Shown piece by piece: positions 1 through 6,998 of a DNA stretch of 10,343 nt (positions are counted from its first letter, which is position 1; each line of letters starts with the position of its first letter). The DNA lies in contig CAZCBJ010000138.1 of the NCBI GenBank assembly GCA_964496705.1, positions 1-10,343 on the forward strand, read 5' to 3'. The notes under the pieces are model-generated. The model made no database searches. It was not told where the DNA came from and was given only the letters and a program-made list of their open reading frames with translations. Source of the stretch: CAZCBJ01 sp964496705. Its GTDB lineage: Bacteria; Chloroflexota; Anaerolineae; Anaerolineales; Anaerolineaceae. Position numbers and translations under genes: made by a program.

Positions 1-1
1 C

Positions 2-739
2 GGCGCCCAACGCGCCTATGCTTATTTCTTCCGCCATCGCCGCAAACCGCCGACCGTTGAAGGGCAGGAGCGTTTGGAGGTGATCGCCGAGAACACCCAA
101 TTGGGCGCGGGATATTCCATCGCGATGCGCGACCTGGAAATGAGAGGTGCGGGCGAGCTACTGGGAACCCGCCAACATGGCTACATCCAGACGGTCGGTT
201 TTCACCTGTACACGCGCCTGTTGGCCCAGGCGGTGCGTTCAATGCGCCGTGTGAACGGCTTACCCGGTCCGCAGAATACGAAGGTTGAGCTAGAAATGCG
301 TTTGCCAGTTAACGTGGATTTACCGCTACCGCTGGGTATCCCGGCGGATTATGTGCCTGACCAGACCATGCGCTTGAGACTGTACCGTAGAATTGCTGAT
401 CTGCAGAGTGAGATGGATCTCCAGGCTCTGCAAGAGGAGTTCGCAGACCGTTTTGGACCGCTGCCAGACCAGGTGAGCAACCTCTTTTACCAGATACAGG
501 TTAAAGTGATGTCCGAGCGGGCAGGATTGACCAGCGTGACCCTGGAGGGGGAGCAGATTGTGCTGCGCTTCCCGCCCCTGCCAGCCGGCGTCACCTCGCG
601 CAATTTGCTCAATATCGGTCATCAGACCCGACCCGGGAAAAATGCGTACTGGATGGCGGTGAATCCTGAGCAGGACGAATGGCGAGCCAGGCTGCTGGTT
701 ATCCTGTCTGCTATAATCGAGACATGCCAACCATCTTAA
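2..739 (+). CDS. mfd: Transcription-repair coupling factor Mfd, C-terminal 245 residues (5' end outside window)
   Basis: Mfd is the ATP-driven translocase that removes RNA polymerase stalled at DNA lesions and recruits the UvrA/UvrB excision machinery. The reading frame is open from the first bases of the window and ends in TAA at 737-739. The first ~80 residues are the end of the second RecA-like helicase domain. They start just after the point where helicase motif VI would lie and continue into DLEMRGAGELLG and the Q-HG...TVGFHLY segment typical of Mfd/RecG-type translocases. Residues from about 100 to 205 match the TRCF C-terminal domain, with LP..DLPLPLGIPADYVPD followed by R.RLYRRIADL and FADRFGPLP. 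These features distinguish Mfd from RecG. The 3' end overlaps the start of the response regulator gene by 16 bp. uvrB, a functional partner, lies about 2.7 kb downstream on the same strand. The identification is firm; only the N-terminal part is missing. Confidence 0.96.
   Translation, partial: GAQRAYAYFFRHRRKPPTVEGQERLEVIAENTQLGAGYSIAMRDLEMRGAGELLGTRQHGYIQTVGFHLYTRLLAQAVRSMRRVNGLPGPQNTKVELEMRLPVNVDLPLPLGIPADYVPDQTMRLRLYRRIADLQSEMDLQALQEEFADRFGPLPDQVSNLFYQIQVKVMSERAGLTSVTLEGEQIVLRFPPLPAGVTSRNLLNIGHQTRPGKNAYWMAVNPEQDEWRARLLVILSAIIETCQPS
709..717 (+). promoter_or_regulatory. Extended -10 promoter element (TGCTATAAT) for the response regulator, predicting a leaderless transcript
   Basis: A perfect TATAAT at 712-717 is preceded by TG plus one base, giving an extended -10 box inside the last codons of mfd. 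Six bases separate it from the ATG at 724, so a start 7 bases after the -10 would fall on the A of that ATG. No TTGACA-like -35 is seen at the usual distance (689-694 reads aggctg), which extended -10 promoters can tolerate. No Shine-Dalgarno sequence lies in front of the ATG, which also fits leaderless initiation. The assignment rests on sequence pattern only. Confidence 0.55.
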
Positions 740-1398
740 TTCTCGAAGACGAGCCAGAATTGGTTCGGGTGTTAAAATCTTACCTTGAAAATGCCGGGAT
801 GAAGGTGATATTTTCAAAACGAGGCGATGAAGGCCTGTCGTTGTTCGAGACATCTAAACCGGATCTGGTGATCCTGGATCTGAACTTACCGGGGATGGAT
901 GGCTTGGATGTGGCAGAATCGATTCGCAGACAGGGAGACGTGCCTCTCATCATGGTCACCGCGCGGGTCAGTGAGGCGGATCGGTTAACCGGTCTGGAAA
1001 TGGGAGCAGATGACTACGTGGTCAAACCCTATTCTCCTCGCGAAGTGGTTGCGCGGGTCAAAGCGGTGTTGCGCCGGGCATCCTTGCGCCAGACAAAGGA
1101 GCAGCGCATTATTCTAGATGACCTGGAGATCGATTTGGACGCTCACCAGGTGCGCTGTGGCGGGGTTGAAATCGCTTTGACGCCATCCGAATTCAATCTG
1201 CTGACCAGTCTGGCTTCGCAACCTGGGCGCACATTTACCCGCCTGCAGTTGCTTGAGTCGGTTCAAGGCAGCGCGTATGAGGGTTATGAACGCACCATCG
1301 ATGCCCATATCAAGAATTTGCGCGCCAAGCTGGGAGGTTGTGCCAGTGCTATCGAGACAGTGTTTGGTGTCGGTTATCGTTTCAGGAAAAGCCAATGA
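724..1398 (+). CDS. OmpR/PhoB-family response regulator
   Basis: This 224-residue DNA-binding response regulator probably takes phosphate from the histidine kinase encoded two genes downstream. The receiver domain (about 3-115) has the acidic pocket E8-D9, the phosphoacceptor D52 in VILDLNLPGMDG, the switch residue T79 and K101 in the VVKPY loop. A winged-helix output domain (about 125-222) carries LTPSEFNLL, the DAHIKNLRAKLG recognition segment and the closing VFGVGYRF hairpin. The ATG at 724 is preferred over an in-frame upstream start at 679, because the protein from 724 begins MPTILILEDE exactly at the canonical first beta strand, and the longer form adds residues shared with the mfd coding region. 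It overlaps mfd by 16 bp and the next gene by ATGA, so it can be read from an mfd transcript as well as from its own extended -10 element. Its target genes are unknown. Confidence 0.93.
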   Translation: MPTILILEDEPELVRVLKSYLENAGMKVIFSKRGDEGLSLFETSKPDLVILDLNLPGMDGLDVAESIRRQGDVPLIMVTARVSEADRLTGLEMGADDYVVKPYSPREVVARVKAVLRRASLRQTKEQRIILDDLEIDLDAHQVRCGGVEIALTPSEFNLLTSLASQPGRTFTRLQLLESVQGSAYEGYERTIDAHIKNLRAKLGGCASAIETVFGVGYRFRKSQ

Positions 1399-1925
1399 TC
1401 AGGATTATCGTAGCCTCGACCAATCCGGTGAAACTGGAAGCGGTGAGCTGCGGATTCAGCGCAATGTTTCCCTCAATGGAATTTGAAATCATTCCGATCA
1501 AAACACCCAGCGGGGTGAGCGACCAACCGATGACAGATGAATCCACCCTGCGGGGAGCATTCCAGCGCGCAAAAAATGCCTTTATCCAGCAGCCAGATGC
1601 CCATTATTGGGTGGGAGTGGAGGGCGGAGTCGAGGAGATGGGCGGCGAGTTAGCTGCTTTTGCCTGGGTGGTAGTTTTTACACCCGACCTGGTGGGAAAG
1701 GCGCGCAGCGGAACATTTATGTTACCCCCTGCGGTGGCCGAAATGGTTCACCAGGGCAAAGAATTGGGCGAAGCAGATGATATTGTGTTTGGGCGAAAAA
1801 ATTCCAAACGCGCCAACGGTGCGATTGGTATCTTGACCGGCGATGTGGTTGATCGGGCAGCATTATATACCCACACTGTTATCCTGGCATTGGTTCCTTT
1901 TGTAAACCAGGAATTATATTTGTAG
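1395..1925 (+). CDS. yjjX: Inosine/xanthosine triphosphatase (YjjX/DUF84 family)
   Basis: This 176-residue protein resembles E. coli YjjX, an NTPase that hydrolyses non-canonical ITP and XTP and so keeps deaminated purines out of nucleic acids. The N-terminal nucleotide loop reads ASTNPVKL (7-14, with T9, N10 and K13). It is followed by SGVSDQP (39-45), the T-RGA-RAKNA helix (51-62), the VGVEGGVEE strand with the conserved acidic residue E76, the SGTFMLPPAV segment (105-114) and the C-terminal GAIGILTGD...R..LY...VILAL..F stretch (142-169). Length and motif order match the family end to end. The start at 1395 overlaps the regulator stop as ATGA, implying translational coupling; an in-frame start at 1338 would run deep into the regulator gene and adds nothing family-like. 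It ends 8 bp before the histidine kinase, so it lies between the two partners of a two-component system. The family assignment is firm; substrate preference in this organism is inferred. Confidence 0.9.
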   Translation: MIRIIVASTNPVKLEAVSCGFSAMFPSMEFEIIPIKTPSGVSDQPMTDESTLRGAFQRAKNAFIQQPDAHYWVGVEGGVEEMGGELAAFAWVVVFTPDLVGKARSGTFMLPPAVAEMVHQGKELGEADDIVFGRKNSKRANGAIGILTGDVVDRAALYTHTVILALVPFVNQELYL

Positions 1926-1933
1926 GTTAAGCC

Positions 1934-3337
1934 ATGTGGAATCGTTCAATGCGTTCGCGGTTGGTGTTGTCCTTCGTCGGGGTGGTGTTAATCGCCATCT
2001 TCAGCCTGGTGTTCTTCATTCGTCAGGATACCAATCGCCAGGTACGCGTGTTCATGTCGCGCGGAGGAATGGTGGGGCTGGACTCGCTGGTGCAGCGCCT
2101 AGAGCGCTTTTATCGCAACAATGGCAACTCGTGGGATGGAGTTTCGGGGCTTGTTGCTTTGCCCAGCCAGGGGAGCGGCATGGGCATGGGGATGGATGGC
2201 AGTCAAGCGATGCGCAGCCGGATGATCCGGCGTCTGCGGCTGGCCGATGATTCTGGCTTGGTCATTGGCGATACGCTGGCTGCGGGGATCGTTGAGAAGC
2301 TGACCGAGTCTGAATTGCAGCAAGCCATCGTTCTGCAGTCCCGCCAGCAACAGACCATCGGTTATTTATTCGCAGAAGGCGCGGTTGTATTCACGAACGC
2401 AGAAGAGCAATTGCTGATTCGCAGCATCAACCAGGCTGTACTTCGCGCCGGCCTACTGAGTGTTGGGATAGGCTTGTTCTTGGCTCTACTGCTCTCAGGC
2501 GAAATTTTACGACCGGTTCAGCAACTGACCCGCGCAGTGCAAAGGTTGGGACAGGGCGACCGCTCGCACCGTGTATCTGTTGAAGGACAGGATGAAATAT
2601 CCAAATTGGGAAGAACTTTTAATCAGATGGCGGACACCCTGGAACAATCTGATACCCGGCGCAAAGCAATGACGGCTGATATCGCACATGAATTGAACAC
2701 GCCGCTGGCTGTTCAACGGGCTCATCTGGAAGCGCTGCAAGATGGGATTTATCCGCTGCAAGTTGAAAACCTTGCGCCAGTATTGGAGCAGAATCATCTT
2801 CTCACCAGGCTGGTGGAGGATTTGCGTACGCTGGCGCTGGTTGATGCGGGTGAATTGCATCTGGATTTCGTGGCTGTGGATATGATCGATCTTGCCCGTG
2901 GCCTTATTTCTCAATTCCGTCCGGCGGCTGAGAGACTTGGCATTCGCCTGGAACTGGAGGCACCCGAGTCGATGGGCGAAGTGGTCGTGCAGGGGGATGC
3001 AGACCGACTGGCGCAAATTGTGAACAATCTGCTGAGCAATGCGCTGCGACACACTCCACAAGGGGGCGTGGTCAGGTTGGTTGTGCAGGCAGTCGATCAG
3101 AAAGCCAACCTGAAGGTCAGCGACAGCGGTTCGGGAATTGCCGAGGAGGATCTGCCGAATATCTTTGAGCGCTTCTACCGCTCGGACAAGTCCCGCAGCC
3201 GCAGCGAGGGCGGCAGCGGCCTGGGGTTGGCAATAGCCCGCCAACTGGCTGTGGCACAGGGCGGCTCGCTCCGCGCGGCCAACCAACCGCAGGGAGGAGC
3301 ACAATTCATCCTCGAACTGCCGCTTGCACGCTCTTGA
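1934..3337 (+). CDS. HAMP-domain sensor histidine kinase
   Basis: This 467-residue membrane kinase is the likely partner of the regulator at 724-1398. The visible order is a first transmembrane helix (about 9-29), an extracytoplasmic region (about 30-170), a second helix (about 172-190), a HAMP linker (about 190-240), and the dimerisation domain with H252 in IAHELNTPL. The ATP-binding domain has an N box with N365 and N369, a G1 box D397-S-G-S-G401, an F box near FERFYRSD and a G2 box GGSGLGL (426-432). The layout is that of BaeS-like class I kinases. The sensor region is short, without cysteines, and carries a Gly/Met run (GMGMGMDG, 82-89) with more methionines at 93 and 97; its ligand is unknown. 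The gene starts 8 bp after the triphosphatase with only a weak AGG ribosome site, and no promoter of its own is clear. A second in-frame ATG five codons in is a possible alternative start. Confidence 0.93.
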   Translation: MWNRSMRSRLVLSFVGVVLIAIFSLVFFIRQDTNRQVRVFMSRGGMVGLDSLVQRLERFYRNNGNSWDGVSGLVALPSQGSGMGMGMDGSQAMRSRMIRRLRLADDSGLVIGDTLAAGIVEKLTESELQQAIVLQSRQQQTIGYLFAEGAVVFTNAEEQLLIRSINQAVLRAGLLSVGIGLFLALLLSGEILRPVQQLTRAVQRLGQGDRSHRVSVEGQDEISKLGRTFNQMADTLEQSDTRRKAMTADIAHELNTPLAVQRAHLEALQDGIYPLQVENLAPVLEQNHLLTRLVEDLRTLALVDAGELHLDFVAVDMIDLARGLISQFRPAAERLGIRLELEAPESMGEVVVQGDADRLAQIVNNLLSNALRHTPQGGVVRLVVQAVDQKANLKVSDSGSGIAEEDLPNIFERFYRSDKSRSRSEGGSGLGLAIARQLAVAQGGSLRAANQPQGGAQFILELPLARS

Positions 3338-3342
3338 CCCCA

Positions 3343-3371
3343 TTGTCCACGAGCGGCATATTTGGTATAAT
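3343..3371 (+). promoter_or_regulatory. Sigma70-type promoter for uvrB
   Basis: TTGTCC (3343-3348) and TATAAT (3366-3371) are separated by 17 bp. The -10 is preceded by TGG, giving an extended -10. The expected start is near 3378, leaving a leader of about 75 bases before the GTG start of uvrB. The promoter begins 6 bp after the kinase stop codon, so uvrB has an independent promoter even if some transcripts read through from the upstream operon. Confidence 0.75.
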
Positions 3372-3381
3372 AGCCGGGTTA

Positions 3382-3393
3382 GAACATATTTTC
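3382..3393 (+). promoter_or_regulatory. Possible LexA (SOS) operator, GAAC-ATAT-TTTC
   Basis: The site matches the Gram-positive-type LexA box GAAC-N4-GTTC at seven of eight half-site positions, the exception being T for G in the right half. It lies about +5 to +16 from the predicted uvrB transcription start, where a repressor would block initiation or early elongation. uvrB belongs to the SOS regulon in many bacteria. Whether this organism's LexA reads this kind of box is not known from the window. Confidence 0.4.
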
Positions 3394-3452
3394 CAAATGC
3401 GATATTTGTTTTGGTCAACTCGCCATCGACAGCTAATCCAAGGAGGGGTGCC

Positions 3453-5495
3453 GTGGAATTTCGTCTGAATGCACCATATCAACCCACCGGTGATCAACCG
3501 GATGCCATTGAACAACTGGTGGACGGCGTTCTGGAGGGCAAGCGCCACCAGGTGCTGCTGGGAGCAACCGGCACCGGCAAGACCTTCACCATCGCCAATG
3601 TCATCCAACGTGTGCAGAGACCCGCCCTGGTCATGGCGCACAACAAAACCCTGGCCGCTCAACTATATGCCGAATTCAGGGAATTTTTCCCGGAAAATTC
3701 GGTTTCGTATTTTGTATCCTATTACGATTATTACCAGCCTGAAGCCTATGTTCCCAAGCATGATCTGTACATTGAAAAAGAGGTGGAGATTAATGAGGAA
3801 ATTGACCGGTTGCGCCTGGCAGCCACCACCGCATTGATGTCGCGGCGGGATGTGATCATCGTGGCTTCGGTTTCCTGTATATATGGTTTGGGTGATCCAT
3901 CCGCCTATGGTAAAGTCGTTATCAATCTGGAAGCCGGTCAAATTTACAGACGAAATGCATTACTGCGCCAGTTGATTGAAAGCCAGTATCAGCGTAATGA
4001 CATGGAATTACGCCCTGGCACCTTTCGGGTGCGCGGGGACACGCTGGAGGTCTTCCCCGCTTATGAGGACCGCAAAGCCTATCGTATAGCTTTCTTTGGC
4101 GATGAAGTGGAGCGAATCCTGGTTTTCAATCCACTGACCGGCGAGTTCTTTGATGAACCAATGAGCGTGGATATTTATCCGGCCAAACATTACATTGCTC
4201 ATGAGGATCGCCTGAAGATTGCTATCGGTGATATTGAAGAAGAATTGAATTTACGGATTAAATATTTCAAAGAGAATGATCGTCTGCTCGAAGCGCAGCG
4301 AATTGAACAGCGCACAGCTTACGACCTGGAAATGCTGCGCGAAGTGGGTTATTGTTCCGGGATCGAAAACTACTCCCGCCACCTGGACCAACGTGCTGAA
4401 GGCTCACCACCCTGGACGCTGATGGACTACCTTCCGAGTGATTATCTGTTGGTGATTGACGAATCGCACATGACCGTGCCCCAAATTCGCGGGATGTACA
4501 ATGGCGACCGGTCGCGTAAGAGCGTGCTGATCGATTATGGTTTTCGCCTTCCATCCGCGCTGGATAACCGCCCACTGACCTTCGATGAATTTCAACAACA
4601 CATGGGCATGACCATCTACACATCAGCCACCCCGGCAGCTTATGAGATGAACAAAGCTGACCAGGTGGTTGAGCAAATCATCCGCCCCACCGGTCTGGTG
4701 GATCCCGAGGTGGAAATCCGTCCCACACGCGGGCAGGTGGATAATCTCATCACCGAAATCCGCAAGCGAGTTGAGGTGGGGGAGCGAGTGCTGGTCACCA
4801 CCCTGACCAAGCGGATGGCAGAAGATCTGGCCGATTACCTGATGGAAATGGGCATCAAAGTGCATTACCTGCACTCAGAGGTGGAAACACTGGAACGGGT
4901 GGGCATTCTACGCGACCTGCGCCTGGGTGTATATGATGTGGTGGTCGGCATCAACCTGCTGAGAGAAGGACTGGACTTGCCTGAGGTCTCACTGGTTGCC
5001 ATTTTGGATGCGGACAAGGAAGGTTTTCTGCGTTCTGGTACGGCGCTCATTCAGACCATCGGTCGGGCAGCACGTCATGTGCACGGCAAGGTGGTCATGT
5101 ATGCAGATAGGGTGACCGATTCGATGAAAATCGCAATGGATGAGACCAACCGCAGGCGTGAAAAGCAAAAGAACTACAATTTGCAACACGGAATTGAACC
5201 AGTGTCCATCATCAAGGCTGTCCACGACATCACCGAGGGATTAAGGCTCACCCCGGTAGTATCTGAACAACGCGGAGAGTATGTCGCGGGACGGCGTGAG
5301 GGGCGCATCCAAAAGGATGAACTGAAACGCGTCATTTCCGAATTGGAGAACCAGATGAAGGCAGCGGCCCGCGATTTGGAATTCGAGCGGGCGGCTGCCC
5401 TGCGCGATCAAATTTATGAGTTGCGCTTGATCCTGGCTGAAGAGGCAGACCTGCCTGCCTGGAAAAAGGTGCGACTGCTGGCCGGAGAAGAATAG
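3453..5495 (+). CDS. uvrB: UvrABC excinuclease subunit B
   Basis: UvrB is the damage-verifying helicase-like subunit of nucleotide excision repair. UvrA, or Mfd with UvrA, loads it at lesions, and it then directs UvrC incision. The product is 680 residues, close to the usual ~670. It shows Walker A GATGTGKT (37-44), the beta-hairpin region starting YDYYQPEAYVP (91-101) that locks onto damaged DNA, DESH (336-339), motif VI QTIGRAAR (534-541) and a C-terminal UVR motif (about 623-658, AARDLEFERAAALRDQI) that binds UvrC. The GTG at 3453 is chosen as start because AGGAGG (3441-3446) precedes it by 6 bases and the protein then begins at the conserved F.L..PY.PTGDQP. An in-frame ATG at 3324 lies inside the kinase gene and upstream of the promoter. 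The stop is 3 bp from the stop of the convergent acylphosphatase gene, and I see no terminator. The gene is intact and the call is secure. Confidence 0.98.
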   Translation: MEFRLNAPYQPTGDQPDAIEQLVDGVLEGKRHQVLLGATGTGKTFTIANVIQRVQRPALVMAHNKTLAAQLYAEFREFFPENSVSYFVSYYDYYQPEAYVPKHDLYIEKEVEINEEIDRLRLAATTALMSRRDVIIVASVSCIYGLGDPSAYGKVVINLEAGQIYRRNALLRQLIESQYQRNDMELRPGTFRVRGDTLEVFPAYEDRKAYRIAFFGDEVERILVFNPLTGEFFDEPMSVDIYPAKHYIAHEDRLKIAIGDIEEELNLRIKYFKENDRLLEAQRIEQRTAYDLEMLREVGYCSGIENYSRHLDQRAEGSPPWTLMDYLPSDYLLVIDESHMTVPQIRGMYNGDRSRKSVLIDYGFRLPSALDNRPLTFDEFQQHMGMTIYTSATPAAYEMNKADQVVEQIIRPTGLVDPEVEIRPTRGQVDNLITEIRKRVEVGERVLVTTLTKRMAEDLADYLMEMGIKVHYLHSEVETLERVGILRDLRLGVYDVVVGINLLREGLDLPEVSLVAILDADKEGFLRSGTALIQTIGRAARHVHGKVVMYADRVTDSMKIAMDETNRRREKQKNYNLQHGIEPVSIIKAVHDITEGLRLTPVVSEQRGEYVAGRREGRIQKDELKRVISELENQMKAAARDLEFERAAALRDQIYELRLILAEEADLPAWKKVRLLAGEE

Positions 5496-5498
5496 TGA

Positions 5499-5798
5499 TC
5501 AGATCGTGTGCAACGTGCCAAATCGTAAAAATTCACCACTGGCGGGAAGCCAACGCACGCTGACGTTAATCACGTAAGCCCCTCGCGGACCGCGCCGCAA
5601 TTCATTCAGTAACGATTCCAGCGCAGCGCGCTGTCCTTCGGCCACCACTTCCACATCGCCATCGTAAGTGTTGCGAACAAAACCGGTCAATCCGAGCGCC
5701 TGGGCTGCCTGCTGGGTGAACATACGAAACCCAACCCCCTGGACGTGTCCCTGAACCATGGCCTGCAGGCGAACCAAATCGTTGTCGGGGTCGGTCAT
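5499..5798 (-). CDS. acyP: Acylphosphatase
   Basis: This small cytosolic enzyme (99 residues) hydrolyses the carboxyl-phosphate bond of acylphosphates. The signature is complete. VQGHVQGVGFR (15-25) supplies the phosphate-binding loop with catalytic R25, and GFVRNTYDGDVEV (39-51) contains catalytic N43, matching the Arg and Asn of the family. Length is typical (about 90-100). The ATG at 5798 has GGAGA about 6 bases upstream and lies 12 bp after the stop of the metallopeptidase gene, so it is the last gene of a four-gene run that begins with the RseP homologue. Its role in that operon is not obvious; small acylphosphatase genes often occur in unrelated transcription units, so co-transcription need not mean a shared function. 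The call is firm and the physiological substrate is unknown. Confidence 0.95.
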   Translation of the reverse strand: MTDPDNDLVRLQAMVQGHVQGVGFRMFTQQAAQALGLTGFVRNTYDGDVEVVAEGQRAALESLLNELRRGPRGAYVINVSVRWLPASGEFLRFGTLHTI

Positions 5799-5810
5799 CT
5801 TCTCTCCGCG

Positions 5811-6989
5811 TCATTCAGCCTTTTTATTCCTGGAGCGGCCCAGGCTAAACAGAATAGGCACGACTAGCAAAGCGCCAAAAACCACGAAGTAGGGCACCAG
5901 ATTCCGCAAAGCCAGGGCGGCTGTGTTCATCCCCAATGATTCGAGCCGCCAGTTGTACTCCAGGCGTTCCAGGTTAATCCCCAAGGCTTTTTCCACGCCT
6001 TCTTCGCAACCCATGCCATCATTGTATGTCTGGATCAAACTTTCCACACCAGAGCGACCATAATTTTTATACAGATATCGGGTAAATGACACGGATTGCG
6101 CATAAGCGAGATGAGCGGAAGATGTTTCAGGAGGAAAAGCGCTGCACAGAAAGCGGATGGGCAGCAGGTTGTCTTTCTTGGCAGCCTCATCCAGGCTGAT
6201 CTGATAATATGTGTTGGGATAAATTTCTGCCAGGGTTGCCATACCCTCAGCCAACCAGGCCGGCAGGTTGACATAATTACTACCGGTTTTTTGGTATTGT
6301 AGGATGTGCATGACCTCATGGGGGATCTTGGCTTCCATGACCATTTTGCTTTCGGGAGCAGGCGGGATGGAAATGAGAATGGTGGCCAGATCCGGGCTGG
6401 CATGTCCGCCCACCCAGGGGAGCTGAACGAGCTGCAGCGCATTCTGCAAATCGGTCGATGTTGGGTAGACGTACACCCGGATCAATGGCGGGGGCTGGAT
6501 GTCAAGGTATTGTTGGGCGGATGAGATTCCTGCCCGGGCTGTGTCCAATATGGATTGCCCGAATGCCAGGTCGCCCTCGGTCCAACGGATTTCCAGTCTA
6601 TTGCCGTCCAACTGCTGCCATTCAAAGCGGTTATCCTCATATAAAAACTGATATTTCCAGCTGTCCACCACCGAATCAGCAACGGTTTTCACCTGGTACC
6701 AGTAGGAGATATTCACAAAAGGCCGGATAGGAGATTGTGATAAATCAACTTGAAGCGTTGCCAGGCCGTCCTGATTGAATGCCATGCGCCGGACGATACT
6801 ATCCTGGCCTTCAGGTTGATAAAGAACATACACTTCTTTCACCTGCTCAGCGCTTTGTACTTGGGCGCGAAAGGTTATCTTCTGCCCGAATTGATAATCA
6901 ACGCCCAAATCGTACACGTCCAGGCCGGTCTGGCTGGCAGGTGTGGTGAGAGCGGAGAGTATCAATCCAAAAATGATCCAGAAACGCAT
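5811..6989 (-). CDS. Membrane-anchored MA-type gluzincin metallopeptidase
   Basis: This 392-residue protein is predicted to be exported and to face outward. It has an N-terminal hydrophobic signal segment (about 3-18) and a C-terminal transmembrane helix (about 364-383) ending in a short basic tail. The zinc-site motif HEVMH (H224, E225, H228) and a glutamate 20 residues further on in WLAEGMA (E248) form the gluzincin arrangement HExxH...E expected of peptidase MA-like domains. Residues about 22-120 look like a beta-rich, immunoglobulin-like domain of unknown role (for example SYWYQVKT, 95-102). The only two cysteines, C282 and C328, fall after the active site and could form a disulphide outside the cell. 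The start is 9 bp after the HEAT-repeat gene and 12 bp before acylphosphatase; the ribosome site is weak. All zinc ligands are present, so it is probably active. Its substrate is unknown. An alternative is a surface-binding protein with an unused peptidase fold, which I think less likely. Confidence 0.82.
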   Translation of the reverse strand: MRFWIIFGLILSALTTPASQTGLDVYDLGVDYQFGQKITFRAQVQSAEQVKEVYVLYQPEGQDSIVRRMAFNQDGLATLQVDLSQSPIRPFVNISYWYQVKTVADSVVDSWKYQFLYEDNRFEWQQLDGNRLEIRWTEGDLAFGQSILDTARAGISSAQQYLDIQPPPLIRVYVYPTSTDLQNALQLVQLPWVGGHASPDLATILISIPPAPESKMVMEAKIPHEVMHILQYQKTGSNYVNLPAWLAEGMATLAEIYPNTYYQISLDEAAKKDNLLPIRFLCSAFPPETSSAHLAYAQSVSFTRYLYKNYGRSGVESLIQTYNDGMGCEEGVEKALGINLERLEYNWRLESLGMNTAALALRNLVPYFVVFGALLVVPILFSLGRSRNKKAE

Positions 6990-6998
6990 ACGCCCGAT

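Noticed and set aside
679..723. Upstream in-frame start giving the response regulator 15 extra residues
   Set aside because: The extra residues precede the canonical first beta strand of the receiver domain and are encoded inside mfd; the ATG at 724 fits both the family and the promoter position.
326..853. Minus-strand open frame of 175 codons opposite mfd and the regulator start
   Set aside because: It spans two well-supported plus-strand genes and has no family features.
3334..3371. TTGACC at 3334-3339 as the -35 of the uvrB promoter
   Set aside because: The spacing to TATAAT would be 26 bp; TTGTCC at 3343 gives 17 bp.
2507..3418. Long minus-strand open frame (303 codons) opposite the histidine kinase
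   Set aside because: The plus strand here encodes a complete kinase core with H, N, G1 and G2 boxes in order; the antisense translation shows no recognisable domain and is rich in residues expected from reverse reading.
3324..3452. ATG start for uvrB at 3324
   Set aside because: It lies within the kinase gene and upstream of the promoter; the GTG at 3453 has a strong AGGAGG at 6 bases and matches the conserved UvrB N-terminus.
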